Source of the DNA: Alloalcanivorax mobilis
GTDB taxonomy: Bacteria > Pseudomonadota > Gammaproteobacteria > Pseudomonadales > Alcanivoracaceae
NCBI RefSeq assembly: GCF_002864685.1
Contig: NZ_NMQZ01000009.1
Span: forward strand, 1-64,000
DNA length: 64,000 bases
Direction: 5' to 3'
Below, one piece after another: positions 16,839-26,668 of the stretch. Made by a program: the position numbers and the translations under genes. Under the pieces are notes generated by a model. It saw nothing but the letters and a program-made list of their open reading frames with translations. It was not told where the DNA came from and made no database searches. Numbering within the stretch: the first letter of the stretch is position 1; each line of letters opens with the position of its first letter.

Positions 16839-17804
16839 TTACCGCAACGCGCGGTACACCCGGAAGCGGTTGGTCTCACGGACCACCTGAACATGGCGAA
16901 ACGCGCCATCCAGCCACTGCGCGTAAGGCAGCTCCCGGTTGGCGACCATCCACATCTCTCCGCGCTCCGTCAGATAGCCCGGCGCCTGTTCGATCAACCG
17001 GCGGGTAATCGCGGTGGTGCGCTCCCGGCCGTCATGAAACGGCGGGTTGGTGATCAACGCCTGGTGCCGCCCGGACACGCCGGAATACAAGTCTCCGCCC
17101 ACCACCCGCCCCTGCAGGGCGTTGCGTTGCAGGGTGGCGGTGGCGGCGGCCACCGCCGTGGCACTGACATCACTGGCGCTGACCTGGCAACCGGCGTGGG
17201 CCAGCACCGCCGAGATCACGCCACTGCCACAGCCCATATCCAGCACTTTCTCGCGGGGCAGGTTCTCCTGCAGGGCGTCCAGCAGAAGCGCCGTTCCCTG
17301 GTCCAGGCGGCCGTGGCTGAACACGCCGGGGTAGGAAACCACCTGCAAATCGCCCACCTGAACCAGGCTCTCCACGTCAGACAGGCTCAGCGCCGGGCCC
17401 GGCCGGAGCCGGGCGCGGTAGAGTTTGCAGTGGCGGGCGCTGTCCACCAGGGTCACGTCGTCCGCGTAGCGGGCCAGCCGCGTGGTGCCGCCGCGAATGC
17501 CGCCCTTGGCGGGGCCCACCAGCCAGACTTCCAGGGCGGATTCAATCGAGCCCGCGATGCTGCGCAGCAACAGCTCAAGGCGCTCCACCGCCTTGGGCAA
17601 AGGCAGGATCACCAGATCCACGTCTTCCGGCAGGGTTGGCAGCGGTGCCCACTGGTGGGCGCCGACACCATAATCGTCGGCGTGGAGGTAAATGCGATCA
17701 GCGGGCAGATCCGCCAGCGCCGGGTCGTTCGCCTCCACCACCAGAACGCGACGCGACGCCAGTGAGTCCTGCTGACGCCACAATAGTCGGGTACTGTTTT
17801 CCAT
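16839..17804 (-). CDS. rsmC: 16S rRNA (guanine1207-N2)-methyltransferase
   Basis: RsmC methylates G1207 of 16S rRNA in the 30S subunit. The 321-residue protein has the family's two tandem domains. The N-terminal one is degenerate (TRLLWRQQDSLASRRVLVVE, HADDYGVGAHQW). The C-terminal SAM-binding domain has LDMGCGSGVISA and the catalytic NPPF in TNPPFHDG. The start at 17804 is preceded by AAGGTG; a longer reading would add 14 residues not typical of the family. Confidence 0.92.
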   Translation of the reverse strand: MENSTRLLWRQQDSLASRRVLVVEANDPALADLPADRIYLHADDYGVGAHQWAPLPTLPEDVDLVILPLPKAVERLELLLRSIAGSIESALEVWLVGPAKGGIRGGTTRLARYADDVTLVDSARHCKLYRARLRPGPALSLSDVESLVQVGDLQVVSYPGVFSHGRLDQGTALLLDALQENLPREKVLDMGCGSGVISAVLAHAGCQVSASDVSATAVAAATATLQRNALQGRVVGGDLYSGVSGRHQALITNPPFHDGRERTTAITRRLIEQAPGYLTERGEMWMVANRELPYAQWLDGAFRHVQVVRETNRFRVYRALR

Positions 17805-17882
17805 GCGCACCTTAGTCCGGGAAGAAAAGGCGGCAGTATAACGCAACCCGCCGCCAGCGCCTGTCCGGGGCGCGGCATTTTC

Positions 17883-17934
17883 GCGCCGTCCCCTACGCGC
17901 CGTCCCCTACGCGCCGTCCCAACGCGCCGTCCCC
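17883..17934. repeat. 14-bp tandem repeat upstream of rsmC
   Basis: Four copies of GCGCCGTCCCCTAC, two exact and two shortened at 13 and 11 bp, in the divergent gap between rsmC and slt. No hairpin or gene is evident. Confidence 0.7.
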
Positions 17935-18074
17935 GGCCGTCCTTCACGACTATTTCATCGCCGCCGCTTCACGGTGGCATCGCAGCCCGCCAAGTTTTAC
18001 ACAATCACCACCCTGCGCGCTGCCCGCGCTGGCTAGAATGGCAGCCTGAACCGATGTTTTTGTGGAGGCAATGG

Positions 18075-20024
18075 ATGGTCCGTTCCGCAGTTCTGGTTTG
18101 CTGTCTGCTGGTCAATCTGACCGCGTGCGCCACCGTCGGCGCCGACACGAGCTTTGAAGAGGCGCTTCACGCCGCCCGTAATAACGACTGGGAAACGCTT
18201 TCCCGTACCCAGGCCCGTCTCGGGGACGATCACCCCTTGAGCGCCTATCTGGATTTTCACCGCCTGCGCGCGGCATTGCCGGAACTCAATCCGACGCGTA
18301 TCGAGCAATACCAGCAACAGTACCCGGATTCCCCCCTGCCTAACGATATCCGTGGCCTGGCACTGGTCGCCTACGCCCGCGCCGGGCGCTGGGACGCCGC
18401 CCGCACGCTGTATGACACGCCGCCCAGAGCGGTGGAGTTGCGCTGCTACGCATTGCGCGCCGAACTCGGCGACCATCGCGGCCGGGTTCTCGAGCAAACC
18501 CGGGAACTGTGGCTGAGCGGTTTCTCCCGGCCATCCAGTTGCGACCCCCTGTTCGACGCCGCCCAGGAGGCGGGGGTGATCGGGCAAGATGAAATCTGGC
18601 AACGCATGCAGCTCGCTTTCGACGAGCGCGGCGACGGTCTGATGCGCTATTTGCGCAAGATGCTCCACGGACCCAACGAAATGGCCGGCGACTGGTTGAT
18701 TCGCCTGTATCAGGACCCCAAGCAGTTGCGTCAGTTACCCGGCGCGCTCAGCGACGCCCAGCGCCAGGTGCTGCTGTCCGCCGCTTTGCGCCGGCTGGCG
18801 TACAAGGACACCGTCGCAGCAAAAGAGATTTACCGCCAGGAGAGCCGTGCCCTTGGCCTCACCGACGCCAACCTGCGTCAGCGCGCCGCCACGCGCATCG
18901 CCTGGTATTCGACCATCCGTGGCATTGAGGAAAACCAGGACTGGCTGGATCAATGGCTGGCGGAAAACGATAACCAGACGCTGCTCGACCAGCGCGCCCG
19001 GCGTGCGGTCATCGAACAGGACTGGAGCCACCTGCCGGAATGGATCGCCCGCCTCTCCCAGGAGAATCAGGCCGACAGCCGCTGGTTGTACTGGCTGGGT
19101 CGCGCCGAGCAGGAAAGCGGCGATGCCAACCAAGCAAAACTCCATTGGCAGCAAGCCGCCCGGCAACGCAATTTCTATGGCTTCCTGGCCGCGGATCGCA
19201 TCGGCCAGCCGTATCATTTTGGCGAGGAAAGCGCGGCGGCGGTGAGCACCGACATCAACCCGCCGGCCCTGGCCCGCATCACCTTGCTGCGTGAGGCCGG
19301 CGAGCCCGGCCTGGCCTGGAAAGAGTGGAACTGGCTGATCGCGCACAGCAGCGAGCCGGCCCGCCGGCAATTGGCGCAAAAGGCGCTGAAACAGGGCTGG
19401 TACGATCTCACCGTGCAGGCCTCGATCCAGGCACAAACCTGGAACGTTCTGCAGTGGCGCTTCCCACCGGCCCACCAGGCGCTGTTCGCCGACGCCGGCC
19501 GCCGCTATGACCTGGATCCGTGGCTGGCGATGGCGGTGGCGCGCCGCGAGAGCGCCTTTTACCCCCACGCTCGCTCACCGGTGGGGGCGCTCGGCTTGAT
19601 GCAATTGATGCCGGCCACCGCGCGCAAGGTGGCGCGCGATCAAGGCCAGAGCGCCCCGGGCACCGAGCAATTACTGCAACCGGCCACCAATATCGACATG
19701 GGCAGCCACTACCTGGAAGAGTTGCTGACCAAGTTCAATGGCAACCGGATATTGGCGCTGGCCGCCTACAATGCCGGCCCTAGCCGGGTCGGGCGATGGC
19801 TCGCCGATGACCCGGACGAGGCGGTTCCGGTGGATGTCTGGATCGAAGCCATTCCGTTCCACGAAACCCGTGATTATGTGCAGGCGGTACTCACCTACCG
19901 GGTCCTGTTCATCGGTCTGCACGACGCCAAACAACGCAGCGCCCAGTTGCTGCTGCCCAGGGAGCTGAAGACACCGTATTCCATGGCCATGATCGACGAT
20001 GGCACCGAGTTGGGCGCCCGCTGA
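18075..20024 (+). CDS. slt: Soluble lytic murein transglycosylase (Slt70-like)
   Basis: A 649-residue peptidoglycan lyase that cleaves the MurNAc-GlcNAc bond to form 1,6-anhydroMurNAc. The N-terminal signal has a possible lipobox LTAC at residues 15-18, so it may be lipid-anchored. A long alpha-superhelical U/L domain precedes the C-terminal SLT domain (about 475-620), with the catalytic Glu492 in ARRESAFYP and the motifs VGALGLMQLMPATA and LALAAYNAGP. The start at 18075 is favoured because TGGAGG lies 6 bp upstream; an ATG 21 bp earlier would place that site inside the gene. Confidence 0.93.
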   Translation: MVRSAVLVCCLLVNLTACATVGADTSFEEALHAARNNDWETLSRTQARLGDDHPLSAYLDFHRLRAALPELNPTRIEQYQQQYPDSPLPNDIRGLALVAYARAGRWDAARTLYDTPPRAVELRCYALRAELGDHRGRVLEQTRELWLSGFSRPSSCDPLFDAAQEAGVIGQDEIWQRMQLAFDERGDGLMRYLRKMLHGPNEMAGDWLIRLYQDPKQLRQLPGALSDAQRQVLLSAALRRLAYKDTVAAKEIYRQESRALGLTDANLRQRAATRIAWYSTIRGIEENQDWLDQWLAENDNQTLLDQRARRAVIEQDWSHLPEWIARLSQENQADSRWLYWLGRAEQESGDANQAKLHWQQAARQRNFYGFLAADRIGQPYHFGEESAAAVSTDINPPALARITLLREAGEPGLAWKEWNWLIAHSSEPARRQLAQKALKQGWYDLTVQASIQAQTWNVLQWRFPPAHQALFADAGRRYDLDPWLAMAVARRESAFYPHARSPVGALGLMQLMPATARKVARDQGQSAPGTEQLLQPATNIDMGSHYLEELLTKFNGNRILALAAYNAGPSRVGRWLADDPDEAVPVDVWIEAIPFHETRDYVQAVLTYRVLFIGLHDAKQRSAQLLLPRELKTPYSMAMIDDGTELGAR

Positions 20025-20037
20025 GGCGCCGGCCCGG

Positions 20038-20784
20038 TCAGTCCAATTGGCGGATGTGGTAATCGAGTTTGCCGCGCCGCAACAACGGTTCGAGCAAGGG
20101 GTGTGACTGAACCCGGCGGCGCAGATGAACGCTGCGAGCCGGCTCCCGGGTGAAGGCGATCACCGCGTTGTGGCAGTCCGCGCACGAGAGCCGGAACCGG
20201 CTGGCCCAGCCCGCCATGGCCGCGTCGCCGGCGGCGTCGCTGTCGCGATACTCAGCGAAATCACCGAAGTTCATCACCAGCGTGCCGTGATCGCTGACGT
20301 GGCGCCGCAGGGTCGCCAGCCATTCCCGATCAGCCGGCACCGCCCGGCTGACGGCCTGGTTATGGGGTGCGAACAGATCCTCGACGATCAGATCAAAGGG
20401 CGGGCCGTCATAGGCCTCAAGCCAGTCCACCGCGTCGGCCAGCACCGTCTCGGTGTCCTCACCGATCACCGAGAACACTTCCCGGGCCACCGCCAGGTGG
20501 TGCGGGTCAAGCTCCACCGCCAGCAACAGATCCGGTTGCAGCAGGGCCCGCAACGGCGGAATCAGCGTGCCGCCACCCAGCCCCAACACCAGTACCCGGC
20601 GCAGCCGTTGCGGTTCGCCCAGCAGTACCGGCAGCCACAACAGATCCCAAACACTGCCGGTCACCAGCCGCCGGGGGTGGAATTCCGAATGTTGAACGCC
20701 ATTGGCGAACAGGCGCAGGCGGTCGCCTTGGCTGCGCACCTGATACAGCACGCCTTCGCGGCGTTGTTCCCAAACCAGTGCCAT
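20038..20784 (-). CDS. Spermidine synthase-like SAM-binding protein
   Basis: A 248-residue class I methyltransferase-fold protein with VLGLGGGTLIPPL (SAM site), AVELDP and FDLIVEDLF, as in spermidine synthase-like proteins. It lacks an obvious polyamine-binding signature, so the reaction is unknown. It overlaps the stop of the AsmA-type gene by one base and is probably in one operon with it. Confidence 0.78.
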   Translation of the reverse strand: MALVWEQRREGVLYQVRSQGDRLRLFANGVQHSEFHPRRLVTGSVWDLLWLPVLLGEPQRLRRVLVLGLGGGTLIPPLRALLQPDLLLAVELDPHHLAVAREVFSVIGEDTETVLADAVDWLEAYDGPPFDLIVEDLFAPHNQAVSRAVPADREWLATLRRHVSDHGTLVMNFGDFAEYRDSDAAGDAAMAGWASRFRLSCADCHNAVIAFTREPARSVHLRRRVQSHPLLEPLLRRGKLDYHIRQLD

Positions 20785-23702
20785 CAGTTTTTGCCCAGGC
20801 CGAGCTTCACGCCGCCCACGTCGCCATCCACCTTCGGCTCGGCCAGTTGCACCCGGGCCGCGTCGATCCCCTGCTTGCTGACCAGCTTATCGCGGGCGTT
20901 GCTGGCCCTCTGCCCGGCCAATTGTTGTAACGCCGCGTTGTCGATGCCGGCGCTGGCTTTCTCCAGCATGCGTGTCCAGGCGAGTCGCGCCCGTTCCTGG
21001 TCGGCCTGCTCACCGTCACCCTCCACGCCCAGGGTGTCCGCGTCCTGGTCGAACCGCTTTTCGAACTGTTTGATGATTTTCCTTTGCAGACCGAAAAAGC
21101 CATCGTCGGCGACCGCTTCATCCAGCCCCGGCCAGTCCCCGCCCAGGGCTTCAATCAACTCCGCTTCCGCCAGCGCTTGCCGGTCCTGCTGGTCGGTCTG
21201 GCCACTGATTTCCACGCTCAACTCGGGTCGCTCGCCGAGCAGTTTCGCCAACGCCGTCAGCGATTGCTCGACCTCGGCGCTGGGCGTCGCCTCGCCGGGA
21301 CCGAAGGCGATGTGCTCCAGATCTTCGCCACCCACCAGGCCAGCGAGCAGCGAGAACGGCGCCGTGGCGGCCTTCACCAGCACGTTGCGAATCACCCGGA
21401 ACACCACCCCGGCGACACTGAAACTGGGATCGCTCATATCGCCGGAGACGTCCAGGGGCAATTGGATCATCCCCGAAGCATCACGCAATACCGCCAGGCC
21501 CAGTTTCACCGGCACGCTGATGGCGTCGTCACTGGCCACGGTATCGCCCAGGAAAAAGCGGTCGGCGGCGAACGAGGTATCGCTGCTCAACGTCTGGTTC
21601 TCGATTTTCACTTTGGTTTCCACGTTGAGCACACCGCGGTTCACCGAGTAACCCAGGTAACGGCCGGTGTAGGGCGTCAGCCCATCCATGCCGTAGCCTT
21701 TCAGGGACACGGTCAGATCGACCAACAGCGGGTCGGGATCGATACTGCCGCTGGCTTTGAGTGGCGCGTTGCCGTTAACACGCCCCTCAAGGTTCACTTT
21801 GGCGGCGTCGCCAGCGGTGTCGAAGTTCGCCAGTGAGCCACTCCATTTCTCCAGCGACACCTGAAACGGCGGCGACTGGGACTCGTCATGGTGGGCCAGC
21901 CGGGAGTCCTTGACCGTGGTTTTGTTCAGCCGCACTCGCCATTCCGGGCCGCTTCCGGAACTGTTTTCAGCGCCGCCGGCACTGAGCCGGCTGATCAGCT
22001 CCTGGCCGTTCTTATTGATGTCGTGATCCAGCTGCAGACCACTGATATCCAGACCGGCCAAGGCCACGCTGTGCTGGTCGGTGCGCACATCCAGCCCACT
22101 GGCCTTGAGGCTGCCGACGCTGACAAACGGCGCCTGGGCGCCGCGCTCCAGCACCGCCACCTGGTCCACTCCGGCGCTGCCACTGACACGCACCGCCGGC
22201 GCCTCGCCGGCCACGTTGATGGCCAGATCGGCGTGCGCGCTGCCCTGCTTGAGCACCACCGGCGCGGCGTCCTCCACCCAGGGCGCTAGCGCGTCCAGTG
22301 GCAAACCCTCCAGTTTTACCCGGGCGTCCACGTTAAGCGGCGCGTAATGGCCTTCGCCGCTGTGCTCCAGGCGCCCTTGCCCGGCCAGCGTGCCGCTGCC
22401 GCTCCAATGCCAGGCAATCTCGTCGCCGACGCTCAGGTCGGTGAGTTGCAGTGCGCCGTCGCCGAGCCGCAATTCCGCCGGCTTCGCCAGCGTCTGGTCG
22501 CTGAGCGTGACCGCGCCCTGCTCCACCTCAAGCTGGTCCAGGGTCACCGTCCAGTTCTGTTGATCACCGCTTTTGATCGCCTCAGCGGTGTCGTCGGCCT
22601 GCTCTTCCACCCGTTGTTTGGTCTGCTCGGCCTTGAGCGGGTCGCGGGGCAGGAACAGGGTGGCGATATCGACGCCCTCCGGGTTGCGCACCACGCGCAG
22701 AGCCGGGCCGCTGAGCGTCACCTGTGGAATGCTGACCTGGCGCTTGGCGGTGTCCATTGCCAGCCCCGACACGCTCAGTTCCGGCAGCTCCAGCGTTGGC
22801 TGCTCCGAACCCTGCGGCACGATGCTTAAGCGGCGCAGGGAAAAGCGGCCATTCTCCAGTTGCAGGCCGGCTCCCGGAGCGGCGGAGAAACGGTAATCCA
22901 TGCCCAGACCAAGCTCCCCGGAGGGCACCCGAAAGCGGATCTGTGGCGCCAGCAGGCGGGCGAAGGACACCAGATCCACGCCGTCCATCTTCAGGTGACC
23001 CTCGGTGGTCAGCGGCGCCAGTGAGAAGCGGCCGTCCCAGTCCAGGGTGCCGCCGTCGGGCCCCTCAATGTGCAGAACGTAACGGTTGTCGCCCTGTTCC
23101 GGCGCCAGCGTGGTGAGGTCCTCGACGGTGAACGCCACCGGCAGTTTGAGGCTGACCGGTTCCTCGCCCACCGCGTCGGTGACGCTGATTTCACCGTTGC
23201 TGAGGCTGAGATAGGCGACCGTCAGGGCCGGCGGCCCCTTCGACTGCTCCGCTTCATCCGGCGGCGGCTCCGGCGGCGGTTCGCTCTCTCCAAGACGAGC
23301 GAGCACATCCTCTACATTGAGGGTGCCGTCGGGGGCGCGCCGCAGGCGCGTGTCCAGGCCATCCAGCTCGACCCGCCCGATCCAGGGCCGCCAATGAAAC
23401 AGCGACGCCCAGAACTCGGTGTTCACGTACAGCCGTTTAAAGCCCAGCAGGGTGCCGGTGTCGGCATCGGCGATCTTGAAGTTCTCCACCGTGGCGGAGA
23501 GTGTCAGCGGGTTGAGCGCCAATCGCTCGATGGTGACCGTGCGCCCCAGGCGCTCGCTCAGCAGTGTCTCGCCCTTGCCTCGCAACCAGCCGGGCAGAAC
23601 CAGAAACACCAACAGTACCCAGAGCAAATACAGTGCAATCAGAATGACCAGAAGGCGTCCGCGCCATCCATGACGGCGCCACCACTGCAGAGGTGTGTCC
23701 AT
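20784..23702 (-). CDS. AsmA-like DUF748 protein
   Basis: A 972-residue envelope protein anchored by one N-terminal helix (about residues 15-35: LLVILIALYLLWVLLVFLVL) with a very long periplasmic part. The opening after the helix (LSERLGRTVTIERLALNPLTLS) is the usual AsmA/DUF748 start. Repeated beta-rich segments are typical of the bridge-like lipid-transport superfamily that includes TamB and YhdP. The C-terminal SVEISGQTDQQDRQALAEAE resembles the end domain of DUF748 proteins. The start at 23702 is chosen for AAGGA 6 bp upstream; an ATG 21 bp earlier is possible. Confidence 0.87.
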   Translation of the reverse strand: MDTPLQWWRRHGWRGRLLVILIALYLLWVLLVFLVLPGWLRGKGETLLSERLGRTVTIERLALNPLTLSATVENFKIADADTGTLLGFKRLYVNTEFWASLFHWRPWIGRVELDGLDTRLRRAPDGTLNVEDVLARLGESEPPPEPPPDEAEQSKGPPALTVAYLSLSNGEISVTDAVGEEPVSLKLPVAFTVEDLTTLAPEQGDNRYVLHIEGPDGGTLDWDGRFSLAPLTTEGHLKMDGVDLVSFARLLAPQIRFRVPSGELGLGMDYRFSAAPGAGLQLENGRFSLRRLSIVPQGSEQPTLELPELSVSGLAMDTAKRQVSIPQVTLSGPALRVVRNPEGVDIATLFLPRDPLKAEQTKQRVEEQADDTAEAIKSGDQQNWTVTLDQLEVEQGAVTLSDQTLAKPAELRLGDGALQLTDLSVGDEIAWHWSGSGTLAGQGRLEHSGEGHYAPLNVDARVKLEGLPLDALAPWVEDAAPVVLKQGSAHADLAINVAGEAPAVRVSGSAGVDQVAVLERGAQAPFVSVGSLKASGLDVRTDQHSVALAGLDISGLQLDHDINKNGQELISRLSAGGAENSSGSGPEWRVRLNKTTVKDSRLAHHDESQSPPFQVSLEKWSGSLANFDTAGDAAKVNLEGRVNGNAPLKASGSIDPDPLLVDLTVSLKGYGMDGLTPYTGRYLGYSVNRGVLNVETKVKIENQTLSSDTSFAADRFFLGDTVASDDAISVPVKLGLAVLRDASGMIQLPLDVSGDMSDPSFSVAGVVFRVIRNVLVKAATAPFSLLAGLVGGEDLEHIAFGPGEATPSAEVEQSLTALAKLLGERPELSVEISGQTDQQDRQALAEAELIEALGGDWPGLDEAVADDGFFGLQRKIIKQFEKRFDQDADTLGVEGDGEQADQERARLAWTRMLEKASAGIDNAALQQLAGQRASNARDKLVSKQGIDAARVQLAEPKVDGDVGGVKLGLGKN

Positions 23703-23829
23703 GCTGTTCCTTCGCCACTTCATGTCGATTTGATTCAGTCTAGCAGTAACGACGCCGCCAGGCCGCTCCGGCGGCCATTGCGCGACGTGTCGCGGTGCTC
23801 ACAATGACCCTTTCAACGTGGAGCGCGCC

Positions 23830-24294
23830 ATGAGCGACAACTACTTACTCAGGCTTTACCAACGGGCCGCCCGCCTGCCCAAGGGCCGCAAGCTGTTCTC
23901 GATCATGTTCAGCCGCAAAGCGCCCTACTTCGGTTCGGTCAGCCCCTTGATCGCCGAGCTGCGCCCGGATTTCTGCAAGGTCACGTTCAAAAAGCGCAAA
24001 GCGGTGGAGAATCACATCGGCACCGTCCATGTGATCGCCATCTGCAACGCCCTGGAAGCGGCCATGGGCGCCATGGCGGAAGCCTCGATTCCCAAGCACC
24101 TGCGCTGGATTCCCAAGGGCATGGAGGTTCGCTACACCGCCAAAGCCACCAGTGACATCACCGCCACCGCCGAAGTGGCGCCGGGGGCCTGGGAGCACGG
24201 CCCGGAAGTGCCGGTAACGGTCAAAGCGATGCGCGACGACGGCACCGTGGTGGTCGAAGGCACCATTCATCTGTGGGTCACCGAGCGCGGCTGA
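23830..24294 (+). CDS. DUF4442 hotdog-fold protein, thioesterase-like
   Basis: A 154-residue single-domain protein with a hotdog-like pattern: a long central helix (VHVIAICNALEAAMGAMAEA) after NHIGTVH, then paired strands ending GTVVVEGTIHLWV. DUF4442 members are predicted acyl-CoA thioesterases; substrate unknown. The ATG at 23830 is preceded by GTGGAG. The stop lies 3 bp from that of the convergent hydrolase. Confidence 0.82.
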   Translation: MSDNYLLRLYQRAARLPKGRKLFSIMFSRKAPYFGSVSPLIAELRPDFCKVTFKKRKAVENHIGTVHVIAICNALEAAMGAMAEASIPKHLRWIPKGMEVRYTAKATSDITATAEVAPGAWEHGPEVPVTVKAMRDDGTVVVEGTIHLWVTERG

Positions 24295-24297
24295 GGC

Positions 24298-24942
24298 TCA
24301 GCGCAGCACGAAGCGGGCGGCCGCATCGGCGGCCTCACCCAGGTTGTGCTCCCAGCTCAGGCCCCCTCGCCGGCGCGGCGTGAAGTCGTGGTCGCCCTCG
24401 GCGATCCACCGCAGCGTCACTGTGCGCGGCAACGAATAGCCGTTCACTTCCTCCCGTCGGCCAAAAGGGTCACGCTCACCCTGGCAAATCAGCACCGGCG
24501 CACGCAGCTCGGGAAAATGCGCCAGGCGGGAGCCAACCGGCTTGCCAGGTGGGTGAAACGGGTAACCAAACACCAGGCAGCCGGGCACGTCGCGTTGCGC
24601 GGCGAGCAGGGTGGCGACGCGCCCGCCCATGGATTTGCCCGCCACCCAGACCGGCAGCCGCGACCCGGCGGCGACCCGCTCATAAAGTTGATTAAAGTGA
24701 TCCAGCAACGCCGGCATCCGGCTCGGCGGCGCCTTCACACCGTCGCGCCGCCGCCGCGCCATATAAGGAAATTCGAACCGGATCACCGAAACCCGCCGCC
24801 TTGCCAACGCCTTGGCCAGGTCGGTCATAAACGGGCTGTCCATGGGCGCGCCCGCGCCGTGGGCGAGCAGAACCACCGCGTCGGCCTCGCTGGCGCGGTC
24901 GCGCAACAGCCCGGCATCCAACCCGCCCCCCTCGGAGTTCAT
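24298..24942 (-). CDS. Alpha/beta hydrolase, Tex30/KANL3 type
   Basis: A 214-residue alpha/beta hydrolase with HGAGAPMDSPFM (oxyanion region), the nucleophile elbow GKSMGG, CQGERDPFG (Asp region) and GDHDF (His). It belongs to the family annotated as KANL3/Tex30 dienelactone-hydrolase-like; substrate unknown. The ATG at 24942 overlaps the stop of the preceding gene as ATGA, which fixes the start better than a longer in-frame reading. Confidence 0.83.
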   Translation of the reverse strand: MNSEGGGLDAGLLRDRASEADAVVLLAHGAGAPMDSPFMTDLAKALARRRVSVIRFEFPYMARRRRDGVKAPPSRMPALLDHFNQLYERVAAGSRLPVWVAGKSMGGRVATLLAAQRDVPGCLVFGYPFHPPGKPVGSRLAHFPELRAPVLICQGERDPFGRREEVNGYSLPRTVTLRWIAEGDHDFTPRRRGGLSWEHNLGEAADAAARFVLR

Positions 24943-25430
24943 TGCCGCCGGGGCTGCAAATCGCGGCAGGCCCGGTCCAGCACCCGATTCATATAGGCCT
25001 GCCAGAACACCCTGACCACCACCCACAACAGCGGCCGGGCCAGTGACGAACGCGGGTGGAACTCATAGCGCCAGTCGATCACCGTACCGCCGTCCGCGGG
25101 CAGAAACCGCCAGCGTCCGCGCGCCTGGTCCGAAAGCCGGCCCAGCACCCCGGTGAACTCGTCCACCTGGTAGGCGAAAGAGCGTGGTCTTTGGAAATCG
25201 GTAAGCTGCTCGCGGGCACTGCCGCCGTCGGAAAACCTCACCCGGCGGCTGTGCCCGGGCGCATCCCAGCCGCCGGCCTGATTGTCGGTCGCCACCACCG
25301 CCGGCAGTGGCCCATAGCCAGTAAAAATACGGCTCAGATCGATCGGCGCGATATGGTCGAAAGCCACGTTCGGGGGCACCGGAACGCGGGTACTGACTCG
25401 CGCTCTCAGGGGATTTTCAGCGAATTCCAT
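24939..25430 (-). CDS. SRPBCC (START-like) family protein
   Basis: A 163-residue lipid- or ligand-binding fold, recognised from the polyketide cyclase-like layout. There is an N-terminal strand (RVSTRVPVPPNVAFDHIAPI), a central VRFSDGG, a FAYQVDEFTG strand, WRFLPADGGTVIDWRYEF, and a long C-terminal helix ending LDRACRDL. No enzymatic residues can be assigned. It is translationally coupled to the downstream hydrolase. Confidence 0.78.
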   Translation of the reverse strand: MEFAENPLRARVSTRVPVPPNVAFDHIAPIDLSRIFTGYGPLPAVVATDNQAGGWDAPGHSRRVRFSDGGSAREQLTDFQRPRSFAYQVDEFTGVLGRLSDQARGRWRFLPADGGTVIDWRYEFHPRSSLARPLLWVVVRVFWQAYMNRVLDRACRDLQPRRQ

Positions 25431-25532
25431 CCTTCCCGTTCTCGTTTTTCAGCTTGAGGCAGGGCCAATATGCGCACCGCGGGCGCGTCTGTAAATACGA
25501 CGGAGTCCTGGTGCCGGCGGTTATCGATCCGC

Positions 25533-26579
25533 TCATCCTTCCCAAAGGCTGAGCTGGCCGGCGTCGCCCGGCGCCCGAAACGCGGAGCTGTCCAGGGCGA
25601 ATCCTTCCCGGGGCGCCAGCCCGTGGCGCTGGCAGGCGCCGCGGAAGCGCTGTTGCAGCAGTTGGGCCCATGGGCCCTGGCCACGGTGACGATGATGCCA
25701 GCGGCTGTCGTAGGCTGCCCCGCCATGCAGATCACGCAGGGTCGCCATCACCTTGGCGGCACGGTCCGGGTAGTGCTCGGCCAGCCACTCCTGCCACAGC
25801 GGGCCCACTTCGTGAGGCAGCCTCAACACCACGAACCCGGCGCTGCGCGCGCCGGCCGCGGCCACCTGGGCGACGATCTCTTCCATTTCATGGTCATTGA
25901 TAAACGGGATCAGGGGCGCCACCAGCACCGTCACCGGCACTCCGGCTCGGGCCAGCTCGCGCACCACACGCACCCGTTCGCGGCCGGCGCTGGCGCGCGG
26001 CTCAAGCTGGTTCTTCAAACGGTTATCCAGGGTCGTCACGCTCACCGCCACACTCGCCCTGCCCTCCCGCGCGGCCGGGGCAATCAAATCCAGATCGCGC
26101 AGCACCAACGCACTTTTGGTGATCAGGCTGAACGGGTGGCGGCATTCATTCAGCACCTGCAGCAGCTCCCGGGTAATCCGTCGCTCGCGCTCGGCGGGCT
26201 GATAGGGATCGGTGGCGGTGCCGATCACCACCGGCTGGCAGCGATAGGAGCGCTTGCGCAGGGTGTCACGCAGCACCTCGGCGGCGTTTTCCTTATAAAA
26301 AATCTCCGACTCGAAATCCTGGCCTGGCGAGAGGTCCACGTAGGCATGATTGGGCCGCGCGAAACAATAGATGCAGCCGTGCTCGCAACCCCGATAGGGG
26401 TTGATGCTGGCATCAAAGTGAAGGTCCGGGCTGCTGTTGTGAGTGATGATCGAGCGGGCGATCTCACGGTGATAACGGGTCGACCTGGCGGTGGCGGGCT
26501 GATCCAGGGTCACGGTAGTGACCGCGAAGCGGCCCGGACGCTGGCTCAAGGTGCCCCGATTGGCGGCGCTGGTGCTCAT
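25533..26579 (-). CDS. PA0069-family radical SAM protein
   Basis: A 348-residue SplB-related radical SAM protein. The cluster motif CEHGCIYC lies near residue 65, within INPYRGCEHGCIYCFARP. IGTATDPYQPAERERRITR is the SplB-like region. Family members are widespread in proteobacteria, but the substrate is not known. No photoproduct lyase function is claimed. The 100-bp gap to the SRPBCC gene holds nothing I can identify. Confidence 0.88.
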   Translation of the reverse strand: MSTSAANRGTLSQRPGRFAVTTVTLDQPATARSTRYHREIARSIITHNSSPDLHFDASINPYRGCEHGCIYCFARPNHAYVDLSPGQDFESEIFYKENAAEVLRDTLRKRSYRCQPVVIGTATDPYQPAERERRITRELLQVLNECRHPFSLITKSALVLRDLDLIAPAAREGRASVAVSVTTLDNRLKNQLEPRASAGRERVRVVRELARAGVPVTVLVAPLIPFINDHEMEEIVAQVAAAGARSAGFVVLRLPHEVGPLWQEWLAEHYPDRAAKVMATLRDLHGGAAYDSRWHHRHRGQGPWAQLLQQRFRGACQRHGLAPREGFALDSSAFRAPGDAGQLSLWEG

Positions 26580-26668
26580 AAAGCCTCCCGATAACTGTCC
26601 ATATGAACAGTATTATGGGACGCCTGCGCGGTGGCCGCAATCGTCTTTATCGCCAGGCCGGCGAAGCC

